From the NCBI GenBank assembly GCA_946965045.2, contig OX337236.1:1612001-1676000 (forward strand): a stretch of 64,000 nucleotides of DNA, given 5' to 3'. Shown one piece after another: positions 9,326-20,200 of this stretch. The stretch comes from Epithemia pelagica (lineage: Eukaryota; Bacillariophyta; Bacillariophyceae; Surirellales; Surirellaceae). The notes under the pieces were generated by a model. It was not told the DNA's origin. It made no database searches and saw only the letters and a list, made by a program, of their open reading frames with translations. The stretch's first letter is position 1. Each line of letters begins with the position of its first letter. The position numbers and the translations under genes were made by a program.

Positions 9326-9830
9326 TCCTCTTTTCGTCCTGAAACAACGATGCCTTGTGTTTTGGTGGTTGTTGAACACAAGACCTCTGTGGACGACAAA
9401 AGATACCAGTGTGTGATGGGAAAGATCCAAAACGTCACTTGAATGACTCAATGACCTCTGAGTCCCGGTAAAAACAGTCGCTGATAATTAGCGAATGAGT
9501 CTCTTCTAAGAGTCACAAATGACTGGCATTTGTGACCGTTTCTCTTCACAAGTAGATCTTGGCGTCTTTTCTTCCATCAACGACGACTACGAGTACGCGA
9601 AAGATACGGCCTTGATCTTGCCGTTGGAGAGTCATCTTTTACTTTGTGTCACTCGCTCCATAAAGGCTCACATTACGGATACCTACCGTAGGTAGTCAGT
9701 CATTATTTGCATCTCCCAGCAGCAAGTATCAACTTACTTTGCTTGATTCGTTACCTTCTAGTAGAGGTCTCTCGACTCTCGACACCCACACACCAACCAC
9801 TACCAACAGCAATACTTTAGTTTGTTCACA
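9326..9830. promoter_or_regulatory. Shared promoter region of two divergent genes
   Basis: This 505-bp region separates the methyltransferase (-) and AIP1 (+) starts, so it must carry both promoters. It contains several TGACTCA/TGAGTC-type sites, for example ATGACTCAATGAC near 9442, and TGAGTC near 9461 and 9496, plus a GTCACAAATGACTGGCATTTGTGAC inverted motif near 9513. These resemble bZIP target sites. No TATA box is claimed. Confidence 0.35.
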
Positions 9831-11861
9831 ATGGCTCCCTCTGGTCCCGATGCATCCAACGCTTCCTTGCCCGCTGCCTCTCCGGTGACGGTTTCCATTC
9901 CTCCCGTCCCCTCGTGCGAACGGGGAGAACGATGTGCCTTGGATGGGATTGCCGGTCGAGTCAACAAGGGCAAGGCCGTCTTGGCCTATCCTTCGGGTCG
10001 TAACGTGGTCGTCCGCAACATTGATGGAGAACTCCTCTTGCCGGCCACCGAATCCAAAGTGGATGCCTTGGTGTATCGTGGCCATGCCTACAATGCCACG
10101 TCGGCCAAATTTTCGCCCAGCGGTGCTTGGATGTGTTCTGGCGACGATCGAGGACGGATTCGTATTTGGGCCTTTGATCATGAAGAACACTTGTGCAAAT
10201 ACGAATGCCATGGATTGACTGGACCCGTCCGGGATATCGATTGGGATTTTGAAAGCAAACGGGTCGTGTTTGGTGGAGAAAAGGATGGAGCCGGTGCCTC
10301 GGATTGTGCGCGCGCCATTCAATGGGATACCGGGGTCAGTGTCGGACAATTGGCGGCCCATCTCAAGGGACGATGCACCTCGGTTGCCTTTAAACCTTCA
10401 CGACCCTTCAAGTTGGTGACGGCTGGAAAAGATGATCACAAGACGTATTTGCACAAGGGACCACCCTTTCAAAAGGTCCCCGTGGTGGATGGAGTTCCCG
10501 AAGAAAATGCGCACAGCAAGGGAAGTATTTTTTGCCTTCGGTACAATTCCAGTGGGACCCTTGCCGTTTCGGTCGGTACCGATCGGAGTATTTGTTCCTA
10601 CGAAGGCAAGGAATTCAAACTCTTGAGCAAATTGGAAAATGTCCATGCGGCGACCATTTACTCCGTGGCCTGGGCCGATGACGACAAGACCATCATGACC
10701 GCCGCAGGCGATGGTACCTGCAAGTTGTTGGAAGTGGCCGCCGATGGTACCATGACGGAAAAGGGAACCTGGAAGCCGGCCGAATTTCAATTGGGCAAGT
10801 CCTTTGACAAGGTTCCCTTGGGCGGCAATCAATTGGGCTGTACCTTTGTCAATGGCAAAACTCCCGTCGCCGTGGGATTGAATGGTCAATTGTCCGTGTT
10901 GCCCGCCACTCCGGCCGGTACGTCGGGCATTCGGGTCATGACCGGTCATTATGCCGCCATTAATGCATTGGCCGTCCATGCGGAAGCCAAGAAATTTTAT
11001 ACCGGCGATTCCAATGGTATTTTGTGCGAATGGGACTTGACCACCGGTCAACCCGTGGGCCGTCTCTCCAAGGGAAACAATGACGATTTGATGTATGTGA
11101 CACATGGAGGAGCCATTTCCGGACTGGCAGTGACGCCCGGTACCAAGACCATGTACAGTGTGGGATGGGATGACAAGGCCTATGTCACTGCCAATGGCAA
11201 CAAGGTACAAGACTCTCCCTTGTCCTTGGGAGGACAACCGTCGGCCGCTGGGGCGGGAAGCTCGGTGGCGGTGGTGTGTACCGTCAAGGGATTGCATGTG
11301 ATTCAAGGTACGGCCATTTCCGACTTGGTTGCCACCTCCTACACTCCCCAAGCAGTCTGTGTCAGCAGCGACGACAAGACTGCCTATGTGGGAGGAGACG
11401 ACTGCAAGGTTCATATTTATTCCATTGGCAAGTTGTCCTTGTCTGAAACAAGTGTCATTGCCAATGGCCATCGACAACCCATTCATTCTCTGGCCTTGTC
11501 CAACAAGGGAACCAAATTGGCCTCGGCCGATGTCAAGGATGTTTGTGTCTTTGATTTGGAAAATGGCAACAAACCACTGGTGGGCAAGGGACGCTGGTGT
11601 TTCCACATGCAACGCATTACCACCTTGTCCTGGTCCCCCGATGACAAGGTCATTGCCTCGGGCGGTGCGGATGATTCCATTTACTTGTGGTGCTTGGAAA
11701 AGTTGGGCAAACGCATTCATTACCAATTTGCTCATCGTGGAGGTATTACCGGTCTCGCCTTTTTGCCCACGGCCGGCGCCTACAAGTTTGTGTCCGTGGG
11801 TGTGGATTCCGTGGTCAATCAATGGGATGCTGCAGCCGATGTCCAAGACAAGTTTCAGTAA
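9831..11861 (+). CDS. AIP1: Actin-interacting protein 1 (AIP1/WDR1), WD40 repeat protein
   Basis: ATG 9831 (CACAATGGCT context) gives 676 aa, close to the usual length of about 600. The N-terminal blade VYRGHAYNATSAKFSPSGAWMCSGDDRGRIRIW is characteristic of AIP1, and WD-like repeats continue to the C-terminus (GGADDSIYLWCLEK, VSVGVDSVVNQWD), consistent with two beta-propellers. AIP1 works with cofilin to disassemble actin filaments in the cytosol. An N-terminal extension of about 60 residues is longer than in animals. The gene is intronless with strong codon bias (GGT, GCC, AAG, TTG), suggesting high expression. Confidence 0.88.
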   Translation: MAPSGPDASNASLPAASPVTVSIPPVPSCERGERCALDGIAGRVNKGKAVLAYPSGRNVVVRNIDGELLLPATESKVDALVYRGHAYNATSAKFSPSGAWMCSGDDRGRIRIWAFDHEEHLCKYECHGLTGPVRDIDWDFESKRVVFGGEKDGAGASDCARAIQWDTGVSVGQLAAHLKGRCTSVAFKPSRPFKLVTAGKDDHKTYLHKGPPFQKVPVVDGVPEENAHSKGSIFCLRYNSSGTLAVSVGTDRSICSYEGKEFKLLSKLENVHAATIYSVAWADDDKTIMTAAGDGTCKLLEVAADGTMTEKGTWKPAEFQLGKSFDKVPLGGNQLGCTFVNGKTPVAVGLNGQLSVLPATPAGTSGIRVMTGHYAAINALAVHAEAKKFYTGDSNGILCEWDLTTGQPVGRLSKGNNDDLMYVTHGGAISGLAVTPGTKTMYSVGWDDKAYVTANGNKVQDSPLSLGGQPSAAGAGSSVAVVCTVKGLHVIQGTAISDLVATSYTPQAVCVSSDDKTAYVGGDDCKVHIYSIGKLSLSETSVIANGHRQPIHSLALSNKGTKLASADVKDVCVFDLENGNKPLVGKGRWCFHMQRITTLSWSPDDKVIASGGADDSIYLWCLEKLGKRIHYQFAHRGGITGLAFLPTAGAYKFVSVGVDSVVNQWDAAADVQDKFQ

Positions 11862-12665
11862 ACTTCTACGACTTGTTGTGACACGAACAGCAACCGACCG
11901 TTGGGAAGAACGAATGTATCGTGATATATCCATGACATGCACGATGCCACAAGGAGCGAAATGGAATGAGGGAGAAATGTCTCGCCACAATAGCACAACA
12001 ACAACGTATGAGGGTAGTAGAAAATAAAACAGACAAATGTTAAAAATGAATATTGAAATTTGTTTCCAATAGATGATTGTTGAGCGGAGTAAAGTTTCTT
12101 GCCAATGGAGGAGTACATTAACTTTCCAAGGAACAAGTCATGCGCATGAAACGTGACAGCATAGGTCCCTGTGAGGAGTGATGGTATATGGCCAGAGTTC
12201 TATTCCCAGCGAGTTCTTTTTTCTGGCCGCCAGCGGAGTGTGTTCCTGGAACCTTCATCGTTCTTTCGTTTGTACGCATGCGTAGAACGAACACCAAGGT
12301 TCCAAGTGATTGGCGGGTACAACATACATCCAAGGACATGGGAGTATGACTCTGGAATAGGCAAGTGATCATGATGAAAGAGAAAAGCAAGAGAAAACCT
12401 TCCATACATAGATCTCATAGCTCGTGTGATCCGCTTTTGAATTTTAAGTTTTCAAATTTCAAAACTTGCAATCGGAAGTGTTTTGACCACCACGGAAAAA
12501 TTTCAGGAAAGCCGAAGCAATCAGCGATGAGATGTCAGAGGACAACGCGTCGCCACAGCAACATCTTTTACCATCACCGTAGGAGGCTTTGAGTCCAATT
12601 CCGAGGACGTTTGGGCGTTTGTCTCTGATTGACTGATTCTCGTGGAACGGCATCATCCATCAATC
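11862..12665. other. Intergenic between AIP1 and UTP11
   Basis: About 800 bp with no convincing ORF. It contains the AIP1 3' UTR and, at the right side, the promoter of UTP11. No repeat or RNA gene was recognised. Confidence 0.45.
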
Positions 12666-13571
12666 ATGTCGTCATTACGCAATGCCGTCAAACGCATCAC
12701 GCACAAGGAGCGTTCCCAACCACGGGCGCGATCTCATTTGGGCATTCTCGAAAAGAAAAAAGACTATGTCCAACGTGCACAGGACTACCACAAGAAGGAG
12801 AGTATTGTCAAACGAATGCGTCAGAAGGCTTCGATGCGGAATCCAGATGAATTTTATTTTGGCATGCACAATTCGCAAGTCGATGGGAAAACCGGCAAAC
12901 ATGGCAAAACGCAAGAGGCGAAACAAAAGGAATTTGATCAAGCGGTTGGTGAAGATACCATCCGTATCATGAAAGATCAAGACTTGAGCTACGTTCGTAT
13001 GCAACGTGCGAAGGATCGAAAAAAGATTGAAAAACTGGAAGCGTCCTTGCATTTGTTGGGAGGAGAGACCCATTCTGGACACGTCCAGAGAACGCACACA
13101 ATATTTGTGGATTCGAAAGAAGAAGCAGAGGATTTTGACGCTGCCAAACATTTCGACACTCTCCCAGAGCTGGTAGGTAGAGTTCATAATCGACCACGGA
13201 CAGCCTTGATCAAAGAAATGGCCATGGGAGAAGGATCAGAAAAAGCAAAATCGACGACGCAGCAAGAACAACGACACGATAATGAACGGGATAACAACCA
13301 CCCAGACAAAGGTACCACGGGGAAAACCATGTCAGACTTGCAACGGCAAGCCAAATTTGATCGCAAGAGTGCTCGTCGATTAGCCAAAGCCCGAGCTTCC
13401 GCATACAAGGAAATTGCGGCCCGCACCGAACGAGTACGTGCCATGGAACGGGCCGAGGCGCACTTGGTGACGGAAAAACTGGTGGCTGGTAAAGGCCGCA
13501 AACGAAAGATACAAGGGCAGCAAGACGGTATGCCTGCACAATATGTATGGAGAACAAAACGATTAAAGTAA
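12666..13571 (+). CDS. UTP11: U3 snoRNP-associated protein UTP11
   Basis: ATG 12666 gives 301 aa (family about 250). The N-terminus MSSLRNAVKRITHKERSQP, the RSHLGILEKKKDYVQRAQDYHKK segment, and NPDEFYFGMHNSQ are hallmark UTP11 sequences. The C-terminus is basic and coiled-coil-like (RQAKFDRKSARRLAKARASAYKEI). UTP11 is a subunit of the small-subunit processome and is needed for 18S rRNA maturation in the nucleolus. The middle (AKSTTQQEQRHDNERDNN) is a variable linker. It is intronless and convergent with the next gene. Confidence 0.92.
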   Translation: MSSLRNAVKRITHKERSQPRARSHLGILEKKKDYVQRAQDYHKKESIVKRMRQKASMRNPDEFYFGMHNSQVDGKTGKHGKTQEAKQKEFDQAVGEDTIRIMKDQDLSYVRMQRAKDRKKIEKLEASLHLLGGETHSGHVQRTHTIFVDSKEEAEDFDAAKHFDTLPELVGRVHNRPRTALIKEMAMGEGSEKAKSTTQQEQRHDNERDNNHPDKGTTGKTMSDLQRQAKFDRKSARRLAKARASAYKEIAARTERVRAMERAEAHLVTEKLVAGKGRKRKIQGQQDGMPAQYVWRTKRLK

Positions 13572-13709
13572 ATTGGTTGATACATCGGAAGTGTAAAAGT
13601 AGGGCCTTGACGAGGCTGCAACCGAAACAACTTCATTACTTCCTCCCAACCAGTGGAGCATGGAGTGCGTTACTTCGAACTCTTTACAGAGCTGTACGAC
13701 CGGGAATTG

Positions 13710-14597
13710 CTATCTTGCTCTTCTACTTTGAATGGCGCGCTCATCAACACTCTTCTGTACCAAGCGACCCGCTTCTCTGAGGTCTGGTGTATTGGTTCCT
13801 TCCACCAAAATTTTGGAATCATCAAACTTTTGCAAGGCCTGTTTGGAGAAAGCGTCAATGGCTGTCCAGGGGCCAGGATATTCTCGAATCACATAGCCCG
13901 ACAGTTGTGAATTGTAGGTCAGGGGCTTGAGATAGTACGCCATGGTCGCTGCCCCGGGTACGCTGTCGCGATCTTTGGCAAAACCGTTCACAATCACCAC
14001 CTTATTTCGTCCCGTCTCAACCAGCGCTTTGGCAATTTGATAGTCGGTTCGTGTTGAGGGTGCCAAGAGGACACAAACCACATTCGGGGACAGATTCTGT
14101 GGCGCACCGTCGCGAAGGGACCAGCATTTGCCACCGGCAATAGATTTTGCTTTTTGCAAGAATCCAGCCGATGCTGCAGAACTGATCAAGAGACGTACTT
14201 CCGATCCAATCAGTGGCAAGGAAATGGATCCAATCAATTTCTTTCCAAAGTCTAGATTGGCCTTGTCGACTTCCTGTGCTGATTGACGTGATCCGTCACC
14301 AAGCTTGTTCAAGGCTCCAAGTGGAGGCAATTCGCACTCGATCATGGGAAATGATGGGTTCTTGGGAGATCCCAAAGCTCTTTGGATAGACGCAATGGCA
14401 CGGTTGGATCGATCATTGGTTGAAGTGGGTATCTTGGGTGCACCGCCTCCGGCCAAGCCTCCAAATACCATATTCAACGAACAACCGCAACCATTCTTTG
14501 GACCAGCTATTCCAAATCGTTGGTGCGATCGGACAAAAGCCTGAGAGGCTGTGGCAAGCACCAACACAGCCAAAGAGACTATCAGCAACCTCGTCAT
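13710..14597 (-). CDS. Plastid-targeted DUF1995 protein
   Basis: ATG 14595-14597 gives 295 aa. The leader MTRLLIVSLAVLVLATASQAFVR is a signal peptide ending in an ASQAF motif, the diatom plastid bipartite signal. The body carries DUF1995 features: GSEVRLLISSAASA, VVCVLLAPSTRTDY, VVIVNGF, and the distinctive AYYLKPLTYNSQLSGYVIREYPGPW. DUF1995 proteins of plants and algae include LPA3-like factors involved in photosystem II assembly; whether this one does the same is unknown. There is no intron. Copia element sequence starts only about 120 bp upstream of its ATG. Confidence 0.8.
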   Translation of the reverse strand: MTRLLIVSLAVLVLATASQAFVRSHQRFGIAGPKNGCGCSLNMVFGGLAGGGAPKIPTSTNDRSNRAIASIQRALGSPKNPSFPMIECELPPLGALNKLGDGSRQSAQEVDKANLDFGKKLIGSISLPLIGSEVRLLISSAASAGFLQKAKSIAGGKCWSLRDGAPQNLSPNVVCVLLAPSTRTDYQIAKALVETGRNKVVIVNGFAKDRDSVPGAATMAYYLKPLTYNSQLSGYVIREYPGPWTAIDAFSKQALQKFDDSKILVEGTNTPDLREAGRLVQKSVDERAIQSRRAR

Positions 14598-14650
14598 GTT
14601 TTGTAGGAGTAATGTTTGGTCAAACTAGAGGCAACCTGACGGTTTAGCGC

Positions 14651-14678
14651 ATGAGTCACGCCATAATTCCTGAGTCAC
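14651..14678. promoter_or_regulatory. Paired TGAGTCACG sites upstream of the DUF1995 gene
   Basis: TGAGTCACG occurs twice, at 14651-14659 and 14670-14678, 19 bp apart in the same orientation and 54-81 bp upstream of the start codon. The core TGAGTCA is the classical AP-1/bZIP site. Diatoms have many bZIP factors, so a bZIP operator is a reasonable guess, but factor and function are inference. Confidence 0.4.
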
Positions 14679-14717
14679 GACCATGTTGCCCTTTTTCAAT
14701 TTTAAGCAGCGGAATAG

Positions 14718-14878
14718 TCACTTATTCGCGTCGTGGCAAAAAGCAAGTTCCTTATTCAACAAAAGACTAAGCTTAACACTACGTTTTCCCTTTTAGTGAG
14801 GGTGTAAGGAATAATGACTGTTGGGCCTCATTTTTCCCCCATGACTCGTCAATCACGTGTCAATCCCGGATGACCACC
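14718..14878 (-). repeat. Copia 3' LTR
   Basis: The left long terminal repeat is 161 bp. It differs from the right copy at two positions (CTTATTCGCG versus CTTATTTGCG; TTTAGTGAGG versus TTTAGTAAGG). Since the element reads on the minus strand, this is the 3' LTR. Confidence 0.92.
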
Positions 14879-15027
14879 GTCCCCGCAAGTCCAAGAATCC
14901 ACAGTCCAAAGATGAACGGACTTGACATGACAACCAAACGATGTACGTTACAAGTTATGAGCGTTGGTTGAACTGATGGTAGGTGGTCCAGATTGTCCAA
15001 AGGCCGATGAGTATGTGAACTGTGAAA

Positions 15028-17211
15028 CTAACGCATTCCGTCGTTCTTGTGGCAAAATTTTGTAAACAGATCAGCAATGTTAGACTCGGTATCCTCCTTG
15101 CCCACTCGGATGATAGCTGCAGCGGCGGCCTCACGCACAGCGTGGTAGTTGATCGCATTATGGCGTTTCGAGAGGATGGACGATGGAATGCTTGTGTTCT
15201 TGACAACGCCCCGGTTGTCACACATAACATCGGCTGGTTCTGGAACAGGTACTCCGAACATGCGGAGTTTATACCTGAGTGCAACAATCATCTCCTATGC
15301 GATCCTCATGGCGACAAATTCGCTGCCAAAACTTGAGGTCTCCACTGTGTTCTGTCGCTTCGAAAACCACAGAATCGGTGCATTCTGGGCGAAGATGAGT
15401 ATTCCGCTATGAGAACGTCGCGTGACCAGGTTCCCAGCGTGGTCCGCATCCACAAAACAGGTGATTTTTACTGGCCGTCCGAGTGGTTCCGGCATTCCCA
15501 CGGGCAGTTCCTCAGCAACTTCACCGTAAAACTCACGCCATTCGCCCACCGGAACCTGAGCAAAGCATGACTCATCAATTTGCACGTCTTTCGGGTCGAA
15601 GACGATCTTTAATTTTTGGTGTCTCTTGAGGAACGCAAAGATGTGGTATACTGCCTCCAGATGCCCTTCGCGCGGGTTCGCCAAATATTGTGACATGATG
15701 GATACCTCCAGGTAGACGTCCACGCGCCCGAGCTCTACCGCCCATCGCAGAATGCCAATTAGCTGTTGGAATCGAGTCGTCAAATCTGGGCCAAGCTCTG
15801 GACTCGTGTCCAATTCCGGCTTGTACAACGAGACTATGGGCACCCTCGCAGTCGTCTTGAGGTGCTTGCCGTCCCCGTCTTTTTCCAACATATTCTCGAC
15901 AATTCGCACAGCATTTGCGATGTATTTCTCGCTTGTCATTCCCCACGCCCATCGGCCATCTGGTAAGCTATGTTTGTAAATCTGCGCGCCCAAGTAGACA
16001 CTGGGCTCACCAGTACTTCCAGCCTTGATCTTGTAGTGGCTGTCAATTTCGTCTAGAACAGGTTGCGGCTTCTCGCTGACCAATAAAATATCGTCAACGT
16101 ACACCAATATTAATTCATAATATTCTTCACCGGATTCTCGCTTCGCTTTCCTCCTTAGGACACAGGGATCAGCCCTAGTGTCCACGAACCCCATCTCATA
16201 TAGGGTAGCCATAAGCGTCGCCCTCCAACTTGCACCCGAGGATTTCAAGCCGTATAGGGCTCGGGTCATCACGCACACCTTTCCTTTGTCCTCTGTACCT
16301 ACCTCGGATCCACCCAAGAACCACACCTTCTCTCTGCACGGCGCATTTAAGTATGCATTACCGATGTCGCACGCCAGAATATTCAGGTTGTTCAACGCAG
16401 CGATGAGAAAGGCCACTCGTATCGAGTCACGACTCACCACGCTCGAGTAGGTTAGACTCGCGGGCGCATCCGTCATGTGACCGCCAGCTACCAATTGGGC
16501 CTTCCTTGTAAGGTCCATTTTTATATCGAAAACCATGTGGCATTTGATTTCCGTGTAACCGATGAGTTGTTGCCCGGCGCAGACCTCATCCAAACTCAGA
16601 TCTTCGCGTGATTCCCAAGAAATATTCACCACTTTTAACTCTTTCTCTATCGCCTTCTCCCAGTAGTCCGTCCCCGTCTCTTTATCAATCGCGAGTGCCT
16701 CATCGACGGAATGCGGGAGTCGGATTCCGAATTTCTCCGTTGTCTTCCAGTACTTCTTTTTCACTTTGTTGATCATTCGACGCATGTGATTCAACGTCTG
16801 CGGGACCCACCACTGGAATGCCGGCTCCTGTTCGATCCCTTGTGCGACCACGTATTCCGCCAGGTCGATAGGATATCCGTCTTTCACTTCTCTCATGGGC
16901 AGCCATTCTTGTGAACCGTCCATAAGTTCAACAGCAATCTCCCATCCCTTTGTGGTTCTCCTTGGGTGCTTGTTTCCATTGCTCCCTATGGTGAAGCCTT
17001 CTTCCTTGGGAACGGCGTCCCCGTTCTTCCTGTGCCCTACGATTTCCTTCACCAAAAGGAACTCCCTTCCTTCATCATCGATCTTTGCAAAGATATTCTC
17101 AGCGACGACGTTTGCAGTGTACTCATGGATGATTTCCCCCTGGGAATTTAACCTCGTAAGTACGGGTGTCGAACAGTGGATTCTTATTCTTTCTACCCAC
17201 AGGCTTCCCAT
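15028..17211 (-). pseudogene. Copia pol part 2: reverse transcriptase and RNase H, interrupted by a TAG
   Basis: The frame reads from about 17211 down to 15028 with one stop, TAG at 15295-15297, between ...EFVAMRIA and EMIVALRYKLRMFGVPV. Related elements are expected to have a sense codon there, so this is a nonsense mutation. The reverse transcriptase has the YVDDILLV catalytic box and LYGLKSSGASW upstream. RNase H starts at ITCFVDADHAGNLVTRRSHSG and continues after the stop to ADLFTKFCHKNDGMR. Joining to the upstream Gag-integrase frame needs a one-base shift in the CCCCC run at 17136-17140 (GGGGG in the coding sense). Confidence 0.88.
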
Positions 17212-20200
17212 CTAATCCCTTTTGCCTTTTCACTACTGTTCCAATCAACTGTTCTCCCCCGATGTCCATCTTTATCTGCGCCCCAACATACTCGTCGTAT
17301 GCGTTCCCGAGGTCATCAGCCTCGGGTTTCTCCTCTTGCACCATCCTCCCGTACTCCTCGTCCGACGGGACGAGGCCCTGTCGCCGCCACTCTTCCTCTT
17401 CTACCACCACGTCCTCCAAGTACCCTGGCTTTGCATCTCCGTCGTCGGTAAAATTCCTGTCATCCAACCTTTGCGCAACAATCAACCTAAATTCTACCTC
17501 TTCCTTCTCCTGGTCCTCCTTTGTGACATGCTGGACGGTTGTCCTAGCCACAACCTTGCCAGATTTTGTCAGGATCCAATAGCAAAGATCGCTGCCGATG
17601 CGATGTGCAATGCCAAGCCAGTACCCCAGCTGATATTGTGCCTCCGTGGCATCAGCTTTTTGGTTCGTGTGATACCAAACAACATCGTAAAACTCAAAAT
17701 CAATCCACTCAGAAATATCGGGAGTCTCCCCAGTGAGTCGCTCAATGCCGGAACGGCCGTCGTGTCCCCGGGCGACTCGGCTGAGGAGACCCGCCTCGTA
17801 CACGAGGCCAAAGTCCCATAGACGATTTGGAACTTTGCGATCTTGCATGCGTTGCCTCCATCGCTGTTTCAGCAATCCTATCTCTCGTTCCGCCTTATGA
17901 TTCTGCTTGCTTGTCCCTTTTTCGGCCCATCGCATGTCAATTCGATGGAAACGAGATAGTTTCTGAAACATCGTATTGCTTCCTGTCTGTTCACCGGCAA
18001 GATCGGCGGTCAACTTTTCAGGTACACCGACCTGGTCGATGAAGTCTGCCAAGGCTTGTCCCGCGTGGGCCTTGGTAGATAGCGGGTAAACCATAGTAAA
18101 TCCACCATCCGTAAATACCTGTGCACATTTGTTCCCAGACAGCGATAGCGTCTTACTAAACAAGGTGTCGGTATACAAATGCGTGTTCAGGCGATTTCGG
18201 TGCAGAGCTAGATTGTCTACCCGATAGCGTCGGGTGATAGGTGCCACGGCCGTGCGGATCCCCTGTTGGGTGGTCACACGGATGGTGTTCTGTGCGGTCT
18301 GCAAACCAATCTTCCACTTGCGACTCAACGACTCCGCCGAAACGCCCGAGTGTCTGGAAGTTTCGAGCTGTGCTACTGACGCCAACTTGCGGTTAATCCC
18401 AGTTGGCTCGAGGACGCTCGAGATGTGACCGATATCCGCCACCGCCACGCCGTGCGCTTCCTTGTACGGGCTCGCGCCTGGCTGCGACAAGTCTACGCGC
18501 TTTGGGTCCCATACTTCCTGTCTAGTGAGTGTCACATGTGGTAACTTCTCTATCTCCTGATAACTAGGCGCCCGGGACTCGAAAAAGATAGTCGTCCCCT
18601 GATTCATGAACGGTATGAAAGCGCCGTCCGCCCATATCCCGAAGCCTTCGCATTCTTGGCGGGTCGGGTCGTCCCGTACAACGTGCCCAGCGTGGCGGAT
18701 CTGGTTTTGGTTGAGTAAGGTTTTCGTCAATTTGGATCCAAACCACAACATTTGATGACCGATCAAGATCATTTCTACACCTGTCTTGCCATCACGGATC
18801 AAGGTCGCACAAGTTGCCACCGGTACATGTTGTGTCCCAACTTGATTTCCTGCAAAATCGTTTACTGAGCACTCCATCCCGGTGGTCTCGACCAGTGTCC
18901 AGTTGTCACCAGCGCAGCACGTGTCTGCCATAGTGTCCATTTCGTTTCGTCGGAGATCTGACCCCCCTGCCTTGTCCTGACTCAACAACCAACTCTGTTC
19001 GACCTTGCCCACGAACCTACGCGGTCCACAAGTGACCATTGACACCTCCCTTCCTTCCTCGTTGTTGTACGCCCCGGCACCAAACCGTCGGCCATTGTTG
19101 CTCCCGCGTTCATTCTCGCCATTTGCTTCGACCGGTCGGTTATCATCGGTTTGGACCATTCCGACGCCTCGTCCGCCGCGTCCACCACCATTTCCTCGAC
19201 CGCCATTACCGCGGCCACGTCCTCCTCTGCCTCCACGGCCTTGCTCCCCTCCGTTGGAATGCTGTCCGCGAAGACATGCCCGTTCGTCGAACACGTATCG
19301 CTGCCCGGCCACGCCCAAGGTTGCCATTTCGTGACTGGTGAATCGACGGTACACGTCGGTAACGTCCACCCCATACAAGGTATACACCCCGTTGGAGTGA
19401 CTGAGCCCTTGAATTTGACGCGGGCGGTTGTTGGAATCAGAAGCTTGGCGACTATCAACTTCGGAAACGAAACGATGTCGGTTGTTCTGGCGTGTCCCCC
19501 CAAGAACAGCCTGCGGAAACAATTCGGACACCTCGGTAGAGATGTAGGAGATGGCTCCTTGGAGATCGGAGCGAAAGTTAGAGCGGACATGTCCCTTAAT
19601 GACGGCAAACTCGGGCGTCGAGAGTTTGATGTTGTCGAGAAGAATCTTGACTTGGTTGGAAGCCGTGCGACGGTTGTCCGTGCTCTCAAGAGTGCGGAAA
19701 GCACGCAACAACTTAGCGGAATAGGCATCAAAACTAAAGATGCGTTCGTTATTATAGAAAATATTGTCAATAACCGCTTCAGCCTTGATGATACGCTTCT
19801 CCTTCTGTCCGCCTCCATCGTAGTGGGCAACGAGAGCTAGCCAAGCCCCGCGTCCATCCTGAGACGCCTGATATGGTTGGATCCAGGTGGCCTGCTGATC
19901 CTTTACCAGATCACTCAGCAGCCGATAGACTTGACGGTTGTCTTCACGATAGAAAGCGCCTTGGAGAGGGTAGCTATACACTTCTCGCTCACGGGCCGTA
20001 GCAAAGACATGTCCAGCGGGTAGATCCGGCCGGATGACATAGTCAATGGCGATCTTCTGCTTTCCGATGACGTTCGATAAGTACGTCGGAAACTCTAGGC
20101 TCCACTCTTCCCAGTTCTCTTCTTTGAGAACGTCGGGCTTAATATCTGGCGACGTATCGTTCGCGTCGGCAATTTCCATCGCGTCCAATGATGTAGCTAA

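Noticed and set aside
10398-11996. 532-codon ORF on the minus strand
   Set aside because: Antisense shadow of AIP1 caused by strong codon bias; the plus strand has clear WD40 homology.
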